DNA of 64,000 nt from Cereibacter_A sp052244495 (GTDB lineage Bacteria; Pseudomonadota; Alphaproteobacteria; Rhodobacterales; Rhodobacteraceae): NCBI GenBank assembly GCA_052244495.1, contig JBQPXH010000009.1. One strand, given 5' to 3'. A program made the translations under genes and the position numbers. Shown one piece after another: positions 33,429 through 42,546 of this stretch; within the stretch, counting starts at the first letter, position 1, and each line of letters begins with the position of its first letter. The notes beneath the pieces were generated by a model that was given only the letters and a program-made list of their open reading frames with translations, ran no database searches and was not told where the DNA came from.

Positions 33429-34535
33429 TTATCCGAAGGACGCCACCGGGGCGCCGAAGAGGCTCTCGTCCGGCACGACCCCGAGACCCGGCCCCGAAGG
33501 AAGTGCGATATGGCCGCCCTCGATCCGGATGCCGTTCTTCGGGTCGAAATGCCCCTCGATGTAGGGCTGAGCCAACCAGACCCCCTCCATCAGCCGCGGC
33601 TGGACGGTCGCGCCGATGTGGGTGCAGGCCGCCGCGATGATATCGCCGCCCCAGGCGTCGTCGCAGGTGTGGGGCATGGAGCGGACCTCGCACATGTCGC
33701 GGAATGTGGCCATCGGCCGGAGGCCGCCGATCCGCGTGACCTTCATTCCGAAGCCGTCGCAGATCCCCTGCCCCACGGCACGCAGCACGGTGGCCAGGTC
33801 CTCGCTGTTCTCGTCCAGGTAGACGGCGTGGTGCAGCTGGCCGCGGATCGTCGCGATCTCCTCGATGGTGTTGCAGGGCTGTTCCATGATGAACGGGATA
33901 TCCGGGCACTCGCGACTGAGGCGCAGCGCGTCGCGGGTGGTGAGGCCGCGGTTGCCGTCCACCGCCAGCCGCATCCGGGTGCCGACCCGCTCCCAGACCT
34001 TGCGGATCACCTCGATGTCGATCTCGACCGGGCGTCCGCCGATCTTGACCTGCATCCGCGGATAGCCCTCGGCCGCGCGCTCGACCGCGATGCGGGCGAT
34101 CTCGTCGGGCTCGCCCACGCCCGAGGCGTAGTAGGAGGGCACCCGTTCCGTCACGGCGCCGCCGAGCAGATCGGCCACCCGCACGCCCCAGGCCTTGCCC
34201 ATCAGGTCATGCGCCGCGATGTCGATGGCGGCCTTGGCATAGCGGTGCCCGTTCAGCAGCCCGTCCATGCGACGGTGCAAGAGCAGCGGCTGGAGCGGAT
34301 CGGCGCCGATCAACCCCGGCGCCATTTCCGCCAGCGCGGCGCGGGCGCCCGCCGCGTGCTGCGGCTGGTAGACCGGCCCAACGGGGCAGGTCTCGCCCCA
34401 GCCGGTGAGGCCGGTGTCGGTGACAAGCTTGACCAGCGTGGTATCGAGCGACCAGACCTCGGTGCTGGCCATCCGGTAGGGGCCGTTCCGTACCGGCAGG
34501 GGGTGCGCGTAGACGTGGAGTTCGGCGATCTTCAT
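33429..34535 (-). CDS. hpbD: 4-hydroxyproline betaine 2-epimerase
   Basis: An enolase-superfamily racemase that inverts C2 of hydroxyproline betaine or proline betaine by proton transfer. The 368-residue protein has two opposed catalytic lysines, Lys164 (MQVKIGG) and Lys265 (FGMKVTRIGG), with metal ligands Asp193, Glu218 and Asp241. Trp295 in CDDAWGGD is suited to cation-pi binding of the quaternary nitrogen. From memory the sequence is close throughout to the Pelagibaca bermudensis enzyme whose function and structure are known (start MKIAE-HVYAH, end SLFG-PVASF). Rieske demethylase and ProU genes nearby agree. It overlaps nothing and has 71 bp to the MttB gene. Confidence 0.92.
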   Translation of the reverse strand: MKIAELHVYAHPLPVRNGPYRMASTEVWSLDTTLVKLVTDTGLTGWGETCPVGPVYQPQHAAGARAALAEMAPGLIGADPLQPLLLHRRMDGLLNGHRYAKAAIDIAAHDLMGKAWGVRVADLLGGAVTERVPSYYASGVGEPDEIARIAVERAAEGYPRMQVKIGGRPVEIDIEVIRKVWERVGTRMRLAVDGNRGLTTRDALRLSRECPDIPFIMEQPCNTIEEIATIRGQLHHAVYLDENSEDLATVLRAVGQGICDGFGMKVTRIGGLRPMATFRDMCEVRSMPHTCDDAWGGDIIAAACTHIGATVQPRLMEGVWLAQPYIEGHFDPKNGIRIEGGHIALPSGPGLGVVPDESLFGAPVASFG

Positions 34536-34606
34536 GAAACCGGGACACCTGCGTGTGGGGGATGGGCTGGCGAAAAGGGCCGCCGGATCGGCGGCCGGTT
34601 GGGAGT

Positions 34607-36160
34607 TCAGTATTCGGTGTTCAGCGCGTCCTCGGCGGGAATCTCCGCCTCGCGCCTCGCGATGTAGGCGCGGAGCGCTTCGTCGATGCCGGGATCGAGC
34701 TTCGGCTCCTCGTAGTCGCCGAGGAGCTTCCGCGCATGGCCGAGCGCCCGTTCGGTAATCTCCACCGACCCTTCGGCCTGCCATTGCTCGATCGAGTTGT
34801 TGTCGAAGAGCTTCGGCATGAAGAAGGCGCGCTCGAAGTTCTCCAGCGTGTGCGGATGGCCGAGGTAGTGCCCGCCCGGCCCCACGTCGCGCACCGCCGC
34901 CAGCCCCGCGTCGAAATCGTCCCAGCGGATCCCCTCGGCCATCCGGTAGCCCATGGCGCACATCTCGGCATCCACCACGAACTTCGCGACCGAGCAATGC
35001 ATTCCGGCCTCGTTCCAGCCGGCCGAATGCCAGATGTAGTTGGCGCCCGCGTGCAGCACCGCGTTCATCGTCATGGCGCTTTCGTAGCCCGCCTGCGCGT
35101 CGAAGGTCTTGGCCCCGCCCAAGAGGTTCGAGGTCCGCCACGGCACGTTGTAGAACCGCGCCATCTGGCCGATCATGTAGTTCATGAGGCTGATCTCGGG
35201 CGTTCCCGCCATCGGCGCGCCGGACTTCATCGAGACGGTCGAGAGGTAGTGGCCGTAGATCGCCGGGCAGCCCTTGCGGATCACTTGCGTATAGGCCAGC
35301 GCCGACAGCGCCTCGGCGTTCAGTTGCGCCACGGCGGGCGCGACAGAGGCGGGCGTGTTGGCGCCGCCCAGCACGAAGGGCGAGCAGAGCACCGGCTGGT
35401 TCCGGCGGCAGAAGGCGCGCATTGCGGACAGCATGGTCTCGTCCCACACCAGCGGCGAGTTGCCGTTGCAGTTGCCGGTGGTGACGGGCGTCTCCTCCAT
35501 CACGTCGCGCCCGAACAGGATCTCGCACATCTGCATGACGTCCTCGGCATTCCTGCCGCTGGTCGTCATGCCCATGAAGGTCTTGTCCGAATATTTCATC
35601 GAGGAATAGGTGATGTGCAGGTGGCGGTGGCTCACCACCATGTCCATCGGCTCGACGATGTGATGCGCGGTCGAATGCAGCGCGGGCGACATGTGGGCGA
35701 GCTTGTGGAACATGTTGAGGTCCGCGATCGTCGGCCAGCGGCGCACGTCGTCGAGATCGCGCAGGAATGGCGCGCCCGTCATCGGCACGAAGATCGAGTG
35801 CCTGCCGCCGAAGGGCAGGCTCTTCCCGGGGTTGCGCGCGCGATAGCTCCAGCCCGAAGGGATCGTGGAGATCAGTTCGCGCACCAGCGCGCGGTCGAGA
35901 TGCACGCGCTCGCCCCGCACGTCCGCGCCGACGCGCTTCCAGTCGGCCAGCGCGACCGGGTCGCGGAACACCACGCCCACCTCCTCGAGGATCGCCATCG
36001 AGGCCGCGTCGATCCGCTCCACCTGCTCGGGCGACATCGGCTCGCACTCGGGCAGGCCGCGCTTCAGCGCAGGCAGCATGGCAAAATCGGGCGCCTCGCG
36101 CAGTGCCCGGCGCGCTCCGCGCCCACCTGCCCGCCCCTGCCTGATCGGAAGATCGCCCAT
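34607..36160 (-). CDS. MttB-superfamily trimethylamine/betaine methyltransferase (non-pyrrolysine)
   Basis: MttB-family enzymes move a methyl group from a quaternary or tertiary amine to a corrinoid protein. The 517-residue frame is free of amber codons, so it belongs to the large non-pyrrolysine branch. In that branch glycine betaine (MtgB) and proline betaine (MtpB) methyltransferases are known. Typical segments are ILEEVGVVFRDP near the N-terminus, the GNCNGNSPLVWD, CSPFVLGGA and HSAGWNEAG stretches, and GPGGHYLGHPHTLE near the end. The start at 36160 has a good aagggagg site. No corrinoid protein or MtbA-like partner is in the window. Confidence 0.88.
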   Translation of the reverse strand: MGDLPIRQGRAGGRGARRALREAPDFAMLPALKRGLPECEPMSPEQVERIDAASMAILEEVGVVFRDPVALADWKRVGADVRGERVHLDRALVRELISTIPSGWSYRARNPGKSLPFGGRHSIFVPMTGAPFLRDLDDVRRWPTIADLNMFHKLAHMSPALHSTAHHIVEPMDMVVSHRHLHITYSSMKYSDKTFMGMTTSGRNAEDVMQMCEILFGRDVMEETPVTTGNCNGNSPLVWDETMLSAMRAFCRRNQPVLCSPFVLGGANTPASVAPAVAQLNAEALSALAYTQVIRKGCPAIYGHYLSTVSMKSGAPMAGTPEISLMNYMIGQMARFYNVPWRTSNLLGGAKTFDAQAGYESAMTMNAVLHAGANYIWHSAGWNEAGMHCSVAKFVVDAEMCAMGYRMAEGIRWDDFDAGLAAVRDVGPGGHYLGHPHTLENFERAFFMPKLFDNNSIEQWQAEGSVEITERALGHARKLLGDYEEPKLDPGIDEALRAYIARREAEIPAEDALNTEY

Positions 36161-36568
36161 GCCGTTGCCCTCCCTTGTGACGCCTGGCGAGTAGGCCGCG
36201 AAAGCGGAAGCTCCACAGTAGATTCCGCGACACGATCCGCACCGGGACCGACGCGGCAAGAGCGACAGCGCCACCTTGTGGCCTTCTTGGAAGGCGAAGG
36301 GGGCCTGCCGCGGGCTGGCGCAATCGCCGATCCTGAACAGCGTCTTTCCGGGCGGCGTCTGGGGAAAGGGACCGAAGGCCCGGTCTGTCGTCGCCATCAC
36401 CCGCGCCGAGGCCGGGACCGTTTGCTCGGAGCCCGTCAGCAGGCTCCCGACCACTGCACCGGTGCCGTGCCAGCAGGTAAGGACAGGCTCTGTCAGCATC
36501 TGCGCACCGCGCCGGGAAGGCCGCCGGCGCGCCGCGGCGACAGCAGATGGCGAAGCGGGATCACGCGG
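36161..36568. other. 408-bp gap between mttB-like and Rieske reductase genes
   Basis: It holds no recognisable gene. It is presumably the promoter and leader of the MttB-HpbD-SDR run. I found no riboswitch core that I could defend. Confidence 0.4.
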
Positions 36569-37639
36569 CTACAGGTCCACCGTGACCCGACCCTGCGGAC
36601 GCGAGCAACAGGCGAGGATGGTGCCGGCTGCGATCTCGTCGTCCGAGATGCCGCCATTGTGGACCATCGCCACCTCGCCGTCGATCTTCTGCACCTTGCA
36701 CGTGCCGCAGAGTCCGAAGTTGCAGCCGGAGGGAATGTTGAGCCCGGCGCGCTTGGCCACCGCAAGCACCGTCTCGGTGCCGTCGCAGGTTACCGTGACG
36801 CCCGAGGCCGCGAAGGTGAGGTGCGAGACCTCGGCAGGTTCCGGCACCTCGACAGGCACCTCCTTCAGCGCGGGGGCGGCAAAGCTCTCCTCGTGGTAGC
36901 GCGTCATGTCGTAGCCCAGCGAGGCGAGCATCTCGCGCACCGCCTGCATGAAGGGCTCGGGTCCGCAGCAGAACACCTCGCGCTCGAGGTAGTCGGGCGC
37001 CATCAGCCCCAGCATGATCTGCGTGAGCCGCCCGCGATACCCCAACCAGACCGAGAACGGATCCTCCTCCTTCACGGTGAAGCGCAGTTGCAGGCCGGGC
37101 ACGCGGCTCGCGAACTGCTCGAGCCTGCGGCGGAAGATGATCTCGGAGGGCCTGCGTGCGGCGTGGACGAAGACGATGTCCGGCATCTCGCCCGCGTCCC
37201 AGGCCCACATGGTCATCGACATCATCGGCGTGATGCCCGAGCCGGCCGAGACGAACAGATACTTCTGGCTGCGGTGGCGGAGCGAGGTGAACTGCCCCGC
37301 CGGCCCGTAGGCCCGGATCCGCATCCCCGGCTTCAGGTGGTCGAGCATCCAGCGCCCGCCGACCGAGCCCGGCTGCGCCTTGACCGTGACCGAGATCGAC
37401 AGCGGCCGCGAGGGCGAGGACGAGATCGTGTAGGTCCGCTGCACCCGCCCGCCGGGCACCGGCAGGTCGAGCGTCAGGAACTGTCCGGGCTGGTAGTCGA
37501 ACCACGCGCCCGAAGGCGCGCGAAAGGCGAAGGTCGCGCAGGTCTCGGTCTCGGGGATGACCATGACGCATTCGAGGTCTTCGCTGTCGCTCCAGGGCTC
37601 TGCGGACCAGTTCAGTCGCGGCTTCGGCACGGCGCTCAC
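36569..37639 (-). CDS. Rieske demethylase reductase (GbcB-like)
   Basis: A 356-residue electron-transfer protein with FAD (RTYTISSSPS), NAD (SAGSGITPMMSM, CGPEPFM) and a C-terminal [2Fe-2S] domain (SGCNFGLCGTCKV with a later CC). This order, the reverse of BenC, is that of the GbcB and stachydrine demethylase reductases. It begins with GTG at 37639, which overlaps the stop of the Rieske oxygenase gene (GTGA), so the two are a pair. It supplies electrons for oxidative N-demethylation. Confidence 0.9.
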   Translation of the reverse strand: MSAVPKPRLNWSAEPWSDSEDLECVMVIPETETCATFAFRAPSGAWFDYQPGQFLTLDLPVPGGRVQRTYTISSSPSRPLSISVTVKAQPGSVGGRWMLDHLKPGMRIRAYGPAGQFTSLRHRSQKYLFVSAGSGITPMMSMTMWAWDAGEMPDIVFVHAARRPSEIIFRRRLEQFASRVPGLQLRFTVKEEDPFSVWLGYRGRLTQIMLGLMAPDYLEREVFCCGPEPFMQAVREMLASLGYDMTRYHEESFAAPALKEVPVEVPEPAEVSHLTFAASGVTVTCDGTETVLAVAKRAGLNIPSGCNFGLCGTCKVQKIDGEVAMVHNGGISDDEIAAGTILACCSRPQGRVTVDL

Positions 37640-38868
37640 TCCGCCGCCATGGCCGAGGGGCCGCCGAGGGTCTCCGCCAGCGTCCGGACATACCAGTCGA
37701 CGAACTGGATCACGCCGCTCTCCTGCTTCGCCGAATAAGGTCCTGGCTCGTAGGCGGGCGACGAGATGCCGATCTGGTTCTCTTCGACCACGCGGCGGTC
37801 CTCGTCGTTGGTGGCGGTCCAGACCTCGGTGAGCCGGGTGAGGTCATAGTCGCGCCCCTCGACCGCATCCTTGTGGACGAGCCAGGTGGTCGTGACCTCG
37901 GTCTCGGTGGCGCTGACCGGCAGGACACGGAAGTTCAGCACATGGTCCGACAGGAAGTGGTTCCAGGTGTTCGGATAGTGGAAGAACAGGAGCGACCCCG
38001 CGTTGGCGAAGGGCATGCCCGGAATGAGCGACGCCGCGGCCCTGCCATCCATCGTGTAGCTGACGGCCTCGCCGACAAACGGAATGCGGACAAGCCGCCA
38101 CTGCTCGTTGCCGCCGATCAGGTAGCGCGAGGGCAGCCCCGCCGCCTCGCAGCGGGCGACATGGGCCGCACCCGCGGGCGAGGACAGGCTGTCGTCCGAC
38201 CCCACGAGGTCGGGATCGTCGTTGAAGGTGCGGCAGAGCGCCGGGTGCGAGCCCGCGCAGTGATAGCACTCGCGGTTGTTCTCCATCACCAGCTTCCAGT
38301 TGCCGTTCTCGATGATCGACGAGCGGTGGGCGACCTTGAGGTCCTCGAGCCGGTGCGGGGCGGAGTAGCGGTCGGCCGCGGCCTTCACCTCGGCGAAATC
38401 CGGGGTGGTCTCGGCGAGGCAGATGAACACCATCCCGGCCGTGACGGCGCAGTGGACGGGCTTCAGCCCGTGGCGCGATGCGTCGAAGTCGGGCCCCATG
38501 TCGCGCGCCCAGAGCAGACGCCCGTCGGTCTCGTAGGTCCACTGATGGTAGGGGCAGACGAGCTTGGCGGACTGGCCCGAAGCCTTGGAACAGATCCGGC
38601 TGCCACGGTGCCGGCAGGAGTTGTGGAAGGCGCGCACCGCCCCGTCGTTGCCCCGCACGATCACCACCGGATAGGAGCCGAGCTGAAGCGTCACATAGCA
38701 GCCCGCGCGCGGAAGCTCGGCGACGGAGGCAGCAAAGATCCATTCCCTGCACCAGATTTGCTCGAGATCGGCGCGGAAGATGGCATCGTCAACGTAGAAC
38801 GGTCGCGGGAGTGAATGCGCCGGGCGGACCTCGTGCAAGAGCGAGAGGATGTCGGAGCTGGCTGCCAT
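37636..38868 (-). CDS. Rieske N-demethylase, GbcA/stachydrine demethylase type
   Basis: A 410-residue Rieske mononuclear-iron oxygenase. The Rieske site is CRHRGSRIC...CPYHQW (Cys-X-His and Cys-X2-His) and the catalytic iron site lies in NNRECYHCAGSHPAL. The sequence belongs to the group that removes a methyl group from glycine betaine, proline betaine or hydroxyproline betaine as formaldehyde. With hpbD, proVWX and the imino acid genes nearby, (hydroxy)proline betaine is the most likely substrate. The start at 38868 leaves 161 bp to the divergent LysR gene. Glycine betaine remains possible. Confidence 0.9.
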   Translation of the reverse strand: MAASSDILSLLHEVRPAHSLPRPFYVDDAIFRADLEQIWCREWIFAASVAELPRAGCYVTLQLGSYPVVIVRGNDGAVRAFHNSCRHRGSRICSKASGQSAKLVCPYHQWTYETDGRLLWARDMGPDFDASRHGLKPVHCAVTAGMVFICLAETTPDFAEVKAAADRYSAPHRLEDLKVAHRSSIIENGNWKLVMENNRECYHCAGSHPALCRTFNDDPDLVGSDDSLSSPAGAAHVARCEAAGLPSRYLIGGNEQWRLVRIPFVGEAVSYTMDGRAAASLIPGMPFANAGSLLFFHYPNTWNHFLSDHVLNFRVLPVSATETEVTTTWLVHKDAVEGRDYDLTRLTEVWTATNDEDRRVVEENQIGISSPAYEPGPYSAKQESGVIQFVDWYVRTLAETLGGPSAMAAE

Positions 38869-38998
38869 GGTGGGTTGATCCTTCCGGAAAGACGCTTGAT
38901 CGGCGATGCGGTCTGGGTGCTGCTTCGGGGGCTGCTGGTGCAGGAAAATTCGGGGGTGCGACACTCTTGCTCAAGAGCATAAATTCATGCGATATGGA

Positions 38999-39011
38999 TA
39001 ACCTGAGGTAA
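38999..39011. promoter_or_regulatory. Candidate LysR-type site TA-ACCTGAGGT-AA
   Basis: A 9-bp palindrome ACCT-G-AGGT (39001-39009) with T/A flanks gives the T-N11-A pattern of LysR proteins. It lies 19 bp before the LysR start and in the shared gap with the Rieske gene. Confidence 0.45.
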
Positions 39012-39029
39012 TGGAACGGGACGCCCTGC

Positions 39030-39950
39030 ATGCTCTCGCTTCGTCGCAGCATTCCGTCCCTCGGGGCGCTCGCCACATTCGAGGCGGCGGCACGGCTCGA
39101 GAGCTTCACGCTTGCCGCCTCTGAACTCGGCGTGACGCAGGCGGCAGTGAGCCGGCAGATCAAGCTGCTTGAAAGCGACCTCAACACGCCGCTCTTCCTG
39201 CGCGCCCACCGGCGCGTGGTTCTGACGCCGGAGGGCGCGGCGCTTGCGGCCACGGTGACGAACGCCTTCGACCGCATGGCCGAGATGATCGACACCATCC
39301 GCCAGCCGCTCACGCCCGACACTGTGACAATCGGCGCCTCGCTCGCCTTCAGCCATTTCTGGCTGCTGCCACGGCTCGCCGAGTTCCGCGCCCTGCATCC
39401 GGAGGCGAAGCTGAAGCTGGTCGCCGAGGATGCGGTCGCCGACCTGCGCAAGGAACGCCTCGATCTGGCCATCCGCTACGGACGGCCGCCCTTCGACGAC
39501 GGTCGCAGCGTGGCCGACCTGCGCGACGAGGTGTTCCCCGTCTGCAGCCCCGCACTGCTGGAACGGCGGGGGCTCCAGCCGGAGACGGTGGATCCGTTCC
39601 GCCTGCCGCTGATCGTCACCGACAGCGTGAATCCCTCGTGGCTGACATGGCGGTCATGGGCCCGCAACGCCGGATGCAGCAGCGCGCTGGCCAATGCCGA
39701 CACCACGCGCCTGCGGTTCAACCACCACACGGATTCGATCCAGGCGGCAATCAACGGCGAGGGCGTGGCGCTCGGCTGGGCAGTGCTGCTGTCGCGGCCG
39801 CTCATCGACGGGCAGCTTGTCCGCCTCGGCCGCCAGAGCGTCGTCCCGGAGGAGCGATACCATGTCATCCTGCCCTTCGGCCGTGAGCCCACACCGCTCT
39901 GCCATGCCCTGCTGAGCTGGTTGACGCGCTGCTTCGAGCCGGGTGCTTAG
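39030..39950 (+). CDS. LysR-type regulator, GcvA-like
   Basis: A 306-residue regulator with the GcvA-group start (RRSIPSLGALATFEAAARLESF), helix-turn-helix GVTQAAVSRQIKLLE and an effector domain with RKERLDLAIRYGRPP, AAINGEGVALGW. It is transcribed away from the Rieske demethylase pair and probably controls it. A betaine or demethylated product is the natural effector candidate. A strong hairpin follows. Confidence 0.9.
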   Translation: MLSLRRSIPSLGALATFEAAARLESFTLAASELGVTQAAVSRQIKLLESDLNTPLFLRAHRRVVLTPEGAALAATVTNAFDRMAEMIDTIRQPLTPDTVTIGASLAFSHFWLLPRLAEFRALHPEAKLKLVAEDAVADLRKERLDLAIRYGRPPFDDGRSVADLRDEVFPVCSPALLERRGLQPETVDPFRLPLIVTDSVNPSWLTWRSWARNAGCSSALANADTTRLRFNHHTDSIQAAINGEGVALGWAVLLSRPLIDGQLVRLGRQSVVPEERYHVILPFGREPTPLCHALLSWLTRCFEPGA

Positions 39951-39995
39951 GAACCGCCTGTCAGGCGGTCCGGGCGGCAGGACGGCAAGGATGCG

Positions 39996-40023
39996 CTTCC
40001 CGCCGGCGCTTGCCGGCGGGAAG
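39996..40023. terminator. Hairpin between convergent LysR and AKR genes
   Basis: CTTCCCGCCGGC and its exact complement form a 12-bp stem around a GCTT loop. It has no long T-tract, but its place between two converging genes fits a bidirectional terminator. Confidence 0.7.
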
Positions 40024-40039
40024 ATGCGCCTCGGAGACC

Positions 40040-41077
40040 TCAGCTTCGCTGCGGCGCGAACTGGGCGCGGTATTGCCCCTGACGCTCCAGCATCCAGCCC
40101 GGGTATTCGGCCGGAAGTTTCGTGACGGCGTCGAGCGCGTCCAGATCCTCGGCCGAGAGCCGCACTTCGGTCGCGGCGATGTTCTCCTGCAACTGCTCGA
40201 TCCGCTTCGCCCCCACGATCACGCTGGTGACCACCGGCTGATGCAGAAGCCAGGCCAGCGCCACCTGCGCCACGCTGCAGCCCCGCGCCGAGGCGATCCC
40301 GCGCATGACCTCGATCGCCGCATCGCCGCGCTCCAGATCGACGGGCGGGAAGTCGAAGTTCGCGCGGCGGCCGTCGTTCGCGGTGGTGCCCCCGCTGTAC
40401 TTGCCGGACAGGAAGCCACCCGCGAGCGGGCTCCAGACCATCAGGCCGATACCCTCGCTCTGCAGCATCGGCACGATCTCGCGTTCGAGGTCGCGGCCCG
40501 CCAGCGTGTAATAGGCCTGAAGCGACAGGATCGGCGCCAGCTTGCGCGCCTCGGCGATGCCGACCGCCTTGACGATCTGCCAGGCGGCCCAGTTCGACAG
40601 GCCGATGTAGCGCACATGGCCGTGCCGCACGAGCGTGTCGAGCGCCTCCAGCGTCTCGGCGATCGGCGTCACCGGGTCGAAGCCGTGGATCTGGTAGAGG
40701 TCGATGTGATCCATCTGCAGCCGCGAGAGGCTCGCCTTCGCCTGCGCGAGGATATGGGCGCGCGAGGCGCCGCGCGCATTCGGGCCCTCGCCCATCGGGC
40801 CGAGAACCTTGGTCGCGATCACCACGTCGTCGCGATCGATGCCGAGGTTGCGGATCGACTGGCCGAGGATCCGTTCGCTCTCGCCGCCCGCATAGATGTT
40901 GGCGGTGTCGATGAAGTTGATGCCGGCCTCGAGCGCCGCGCCCACCAGCGTGTCGGCCTCCGACTGGCGCAGTTGGCCGATCTGGCCCCACATGCCGTCG
41001 GAGCCCCCAAAGGTCATGGTGCCAAGGCAAAGCTCGGAAACCAGAAGGCCGCTCGGCCCGAGAGTGCGATATCGCAT
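40040..41077 (-). CDS. Aldo/keto reductase
   Basis: A 345-residue TIM-barrel NADPH oxidoreductase with the catalytic tetrad Asp-Tyr (FIDTANIYAGGESE), Lys (VIATKVLG) and His (YQIHGFD), and the C-terminal cofactor segment VTSVIVGAKRIEQL. It resembles the YajO/general-stress group of AKRs. The divergent AraC gene lies 170 bp away, an arrangement like E. coli yqhC with its oxidoreductases, so aldehyde detoxification is plausible. No specific substrate can be named. Confidence 0.9.
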   Translation of the reverse strand: MRYRTLGPSGLLVSELCLGTMTFGGSDGMWGQIGQLRQSEADTLVGAALEAGINFIDTANIYAGGESERILGQSIRNLGIDRDDVVIATKVLGPMGEGPNARGASRAHILAQAKASLSRLQMDHIDLYQIHGFDPVTPIAETLEALDTLVRHGHVRYIGLSNWAAWQIVKAVGIAEARKLAPILSLQAYYTLAGRDLEREIVPMLQSEGIGLMVWSPLAGGFLSGKYSGGTTANDGRRANFDFPPVDLERGDAAIEVMRGIASARGCSVAQVALAWLLHQPVVTSVIVGAKRIEQLQENIAATEVRLSAEDLDALDAVTKLPAEYPGWMLERQGQYRAQFAPQRS

Positions 41078-41247
41078 GGGATCGTCCCTTGTGTCAGATG
41101 CCCGGGACGAGAGCCGCCCGGCTGCAGCGAAGATAGGTCCGGCCTGTCGCTCATCGCCACGCCGATCCTCGCGAGTTCTTGCCCGATCCTCTCATTCCGA
41201 CGATCGCGGGCTATGGTGCGGCGCTGCGGCGGTGTAGACCACGGGTC

Positions 41248-42147
41248 ATGGAACATGACACGCTCGCCCCGCTCCGAGACCTGATCGCCCGCCAGTGGCA
41301 GCAGCATGGCCGCGAGACGCCGATCAATGGCCTGCATCTGACATCGGTTTCGGCGCCGACCGGGCCGATCCACGCCGTCTGTCGCCCCTCGCTCTGCGTC
41401 GTCGTTCAGGGTGCCAAGGTCAGCATGCTCGGCGACCGCGCCTTCCGCTACGACGCAGGGAAATGCCTGATCGCATCGATGGAGGTGCCGATCCAGGCAG
41501 AGATCACCCGCGCCACGCCGGACCGGCCCTACCTCGCTTTCAGCCTGGAGCTCGATCCCGCGACGATCTCGGACCTGCTGCTGGAGATCGGCGGGGCGGC
41601 GGATATCCAGCCCGGCCCCGCGTTGGCGGTCCACGCCATCGGCGCGGAACTTCTGGACCCGCTCTGCCGGCTGCTGCGCCTTTGCGACCGGCCACGGGAC
41701 ATTGCGGTCCTGTCGCCACTCATCCGCCGCGAGATCACCTGGCACCTTCTGAACGGCCCGATGGGGCCGGCGCTGCGCCAGGTCGGGCTGGCGGGCAGCC
41801 ACATGGCGCGGATCGGACGAAGCATCGCCCGCATCCGCGAGAGCTTCGCCGAACAGCTGAACATCCGGCAGCTGGCCGAGGTGGCCGGGATGAGCCCCGC
41901 GACCTTCCATCGCCACTTCAAGGAGGCGACGGCCATGACGCCGGTCCAGTACCAGAAGCAGCTCCGCCTGCAGGAGGCGCGTCGCCTGCTGCTCGCGGAC
42001 GCCGCCGACGTCGCCCGAGTAGGCTATGCGATCGGCTATGAGAGCCCGTCGCAGTTCAGCCGCGAATATCGCCGCATGTTCGGCGCGCCTCCCGGCCGGG
42101 ACGGGCTCGCCATCCGCAAGGGCTTCGCGCCGCAGACCGAGGCCTGA
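41248..42147 (+). CDS. AraC-family regulator, YqhC-like
   Basis: A 299-residue protein with the AraC N-terminal domain typical of YqhC relatives (TPINGLHLTSVSAPTGP, CVVVQGAKVSMLGDRAFRYDAG) and a C-terminal double helix-turn-helix (LAEVAGMSPATFHRHFKEAT, VARVGYAIGYESPSQFSREYRRMFG). Such proteins activate adjacent aldehyde reductases. The start at 41248 (MEHDT) was chosen for family length; an earlier in-frame start at 41179 would add 23 residues. Confidence 0.88.
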   Translation: MEHDTLAPLRDLIARQWQQHGRETPINGLHLTSVSAPTGPIHAVCRPSLCVVVQGAKVSMLGDRAFRYDAGKCLIASMEVPIQAEITRATPDRPYLAFSLELDPATISDLLLEIGGAADIQPGPALAVHAIGAELLDPLCRLLRLCDRPRDIAVLSPLIRREITWHLLNGPMGPALRQVGLAGSHMARIGRSIARIRESFAEQLNIRQLAEVAGMSPATFHRHFKEATAMTPVQYQKQLRLQEARRLLLADAADVARVGYAIGYESPSQFSREYRRMFGAPPGRDGLAIRKGFAPQTEA

Positions 42148-42546
42148 CGCGATCCGGGATGGGATGATCGTCGAGGACCCTGCCGCTTTCTGCGGCCGTG
42201 GCTCGGCCCGCACAAGCTGCGTCTTGCCTGCCGACCGTCACCGGGGGCGAAGCCGCCCGCCGGGGTCGGATCGCAAGCTCTTCCGGAAGAAAGAACCCGA
42301 GAGCCAGAACGCAGCAGCCCCGGGCGCCGCGCACCTGACACATGTGCCTGGCCAAGCCGATGAGGCGTCACGGCCTGCGCGGTCGGACCATGGTCCGATG
42401 ACGCAGTCCAACTCTGGTCGCATAATCGGGATCAGAGGTCCGGGCCACTTCGGCAGAGGTCTGCCCGGACTGTGCCGCATGCCGCTGCCATGTCACCACG
42501 AAGGCAGGCCCACGGTAGTCGGGGTCAGCATCAGCGGAGAGAACCG
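42148..42546. other. 399-bp stretch without a gene
   Basis: No recognisable coding sequence. A short T-poor, G/C-rich stretch follows AraC, and the last 40 bp hold the ggagagaacc ribosome-binding site of the next gene. Confidence 0.5.

Noticed and set aside
31951..33909. Single 652-codon minus-strand frame joining SDR and upstream sequence, apparent fusion
   Set aside because: Part of it is a shadow frame; the two SDR genes are separate, with their own ATG and a four-base overlap.
34607..36160. Pyrrolysine-containing MttB
   Set aside because: The frame has no in-frame TAG and full length is reached without one, so it belongs to the non-pyrrolysine branch.
36161..36568. Riboswitch in the leader of the MttB gene
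   Set aside because: I looked for glycine, SAM and cobalamin cores; none fits well enough to report.
34553..37738. Plus-strand open frame of over 1000 codons opposite MttB and the Rieske reductase genes
   Set aside because: His/Arg-rich shadow sequence; the minus-strand genes have clear motifs and ribosome-binding sites.
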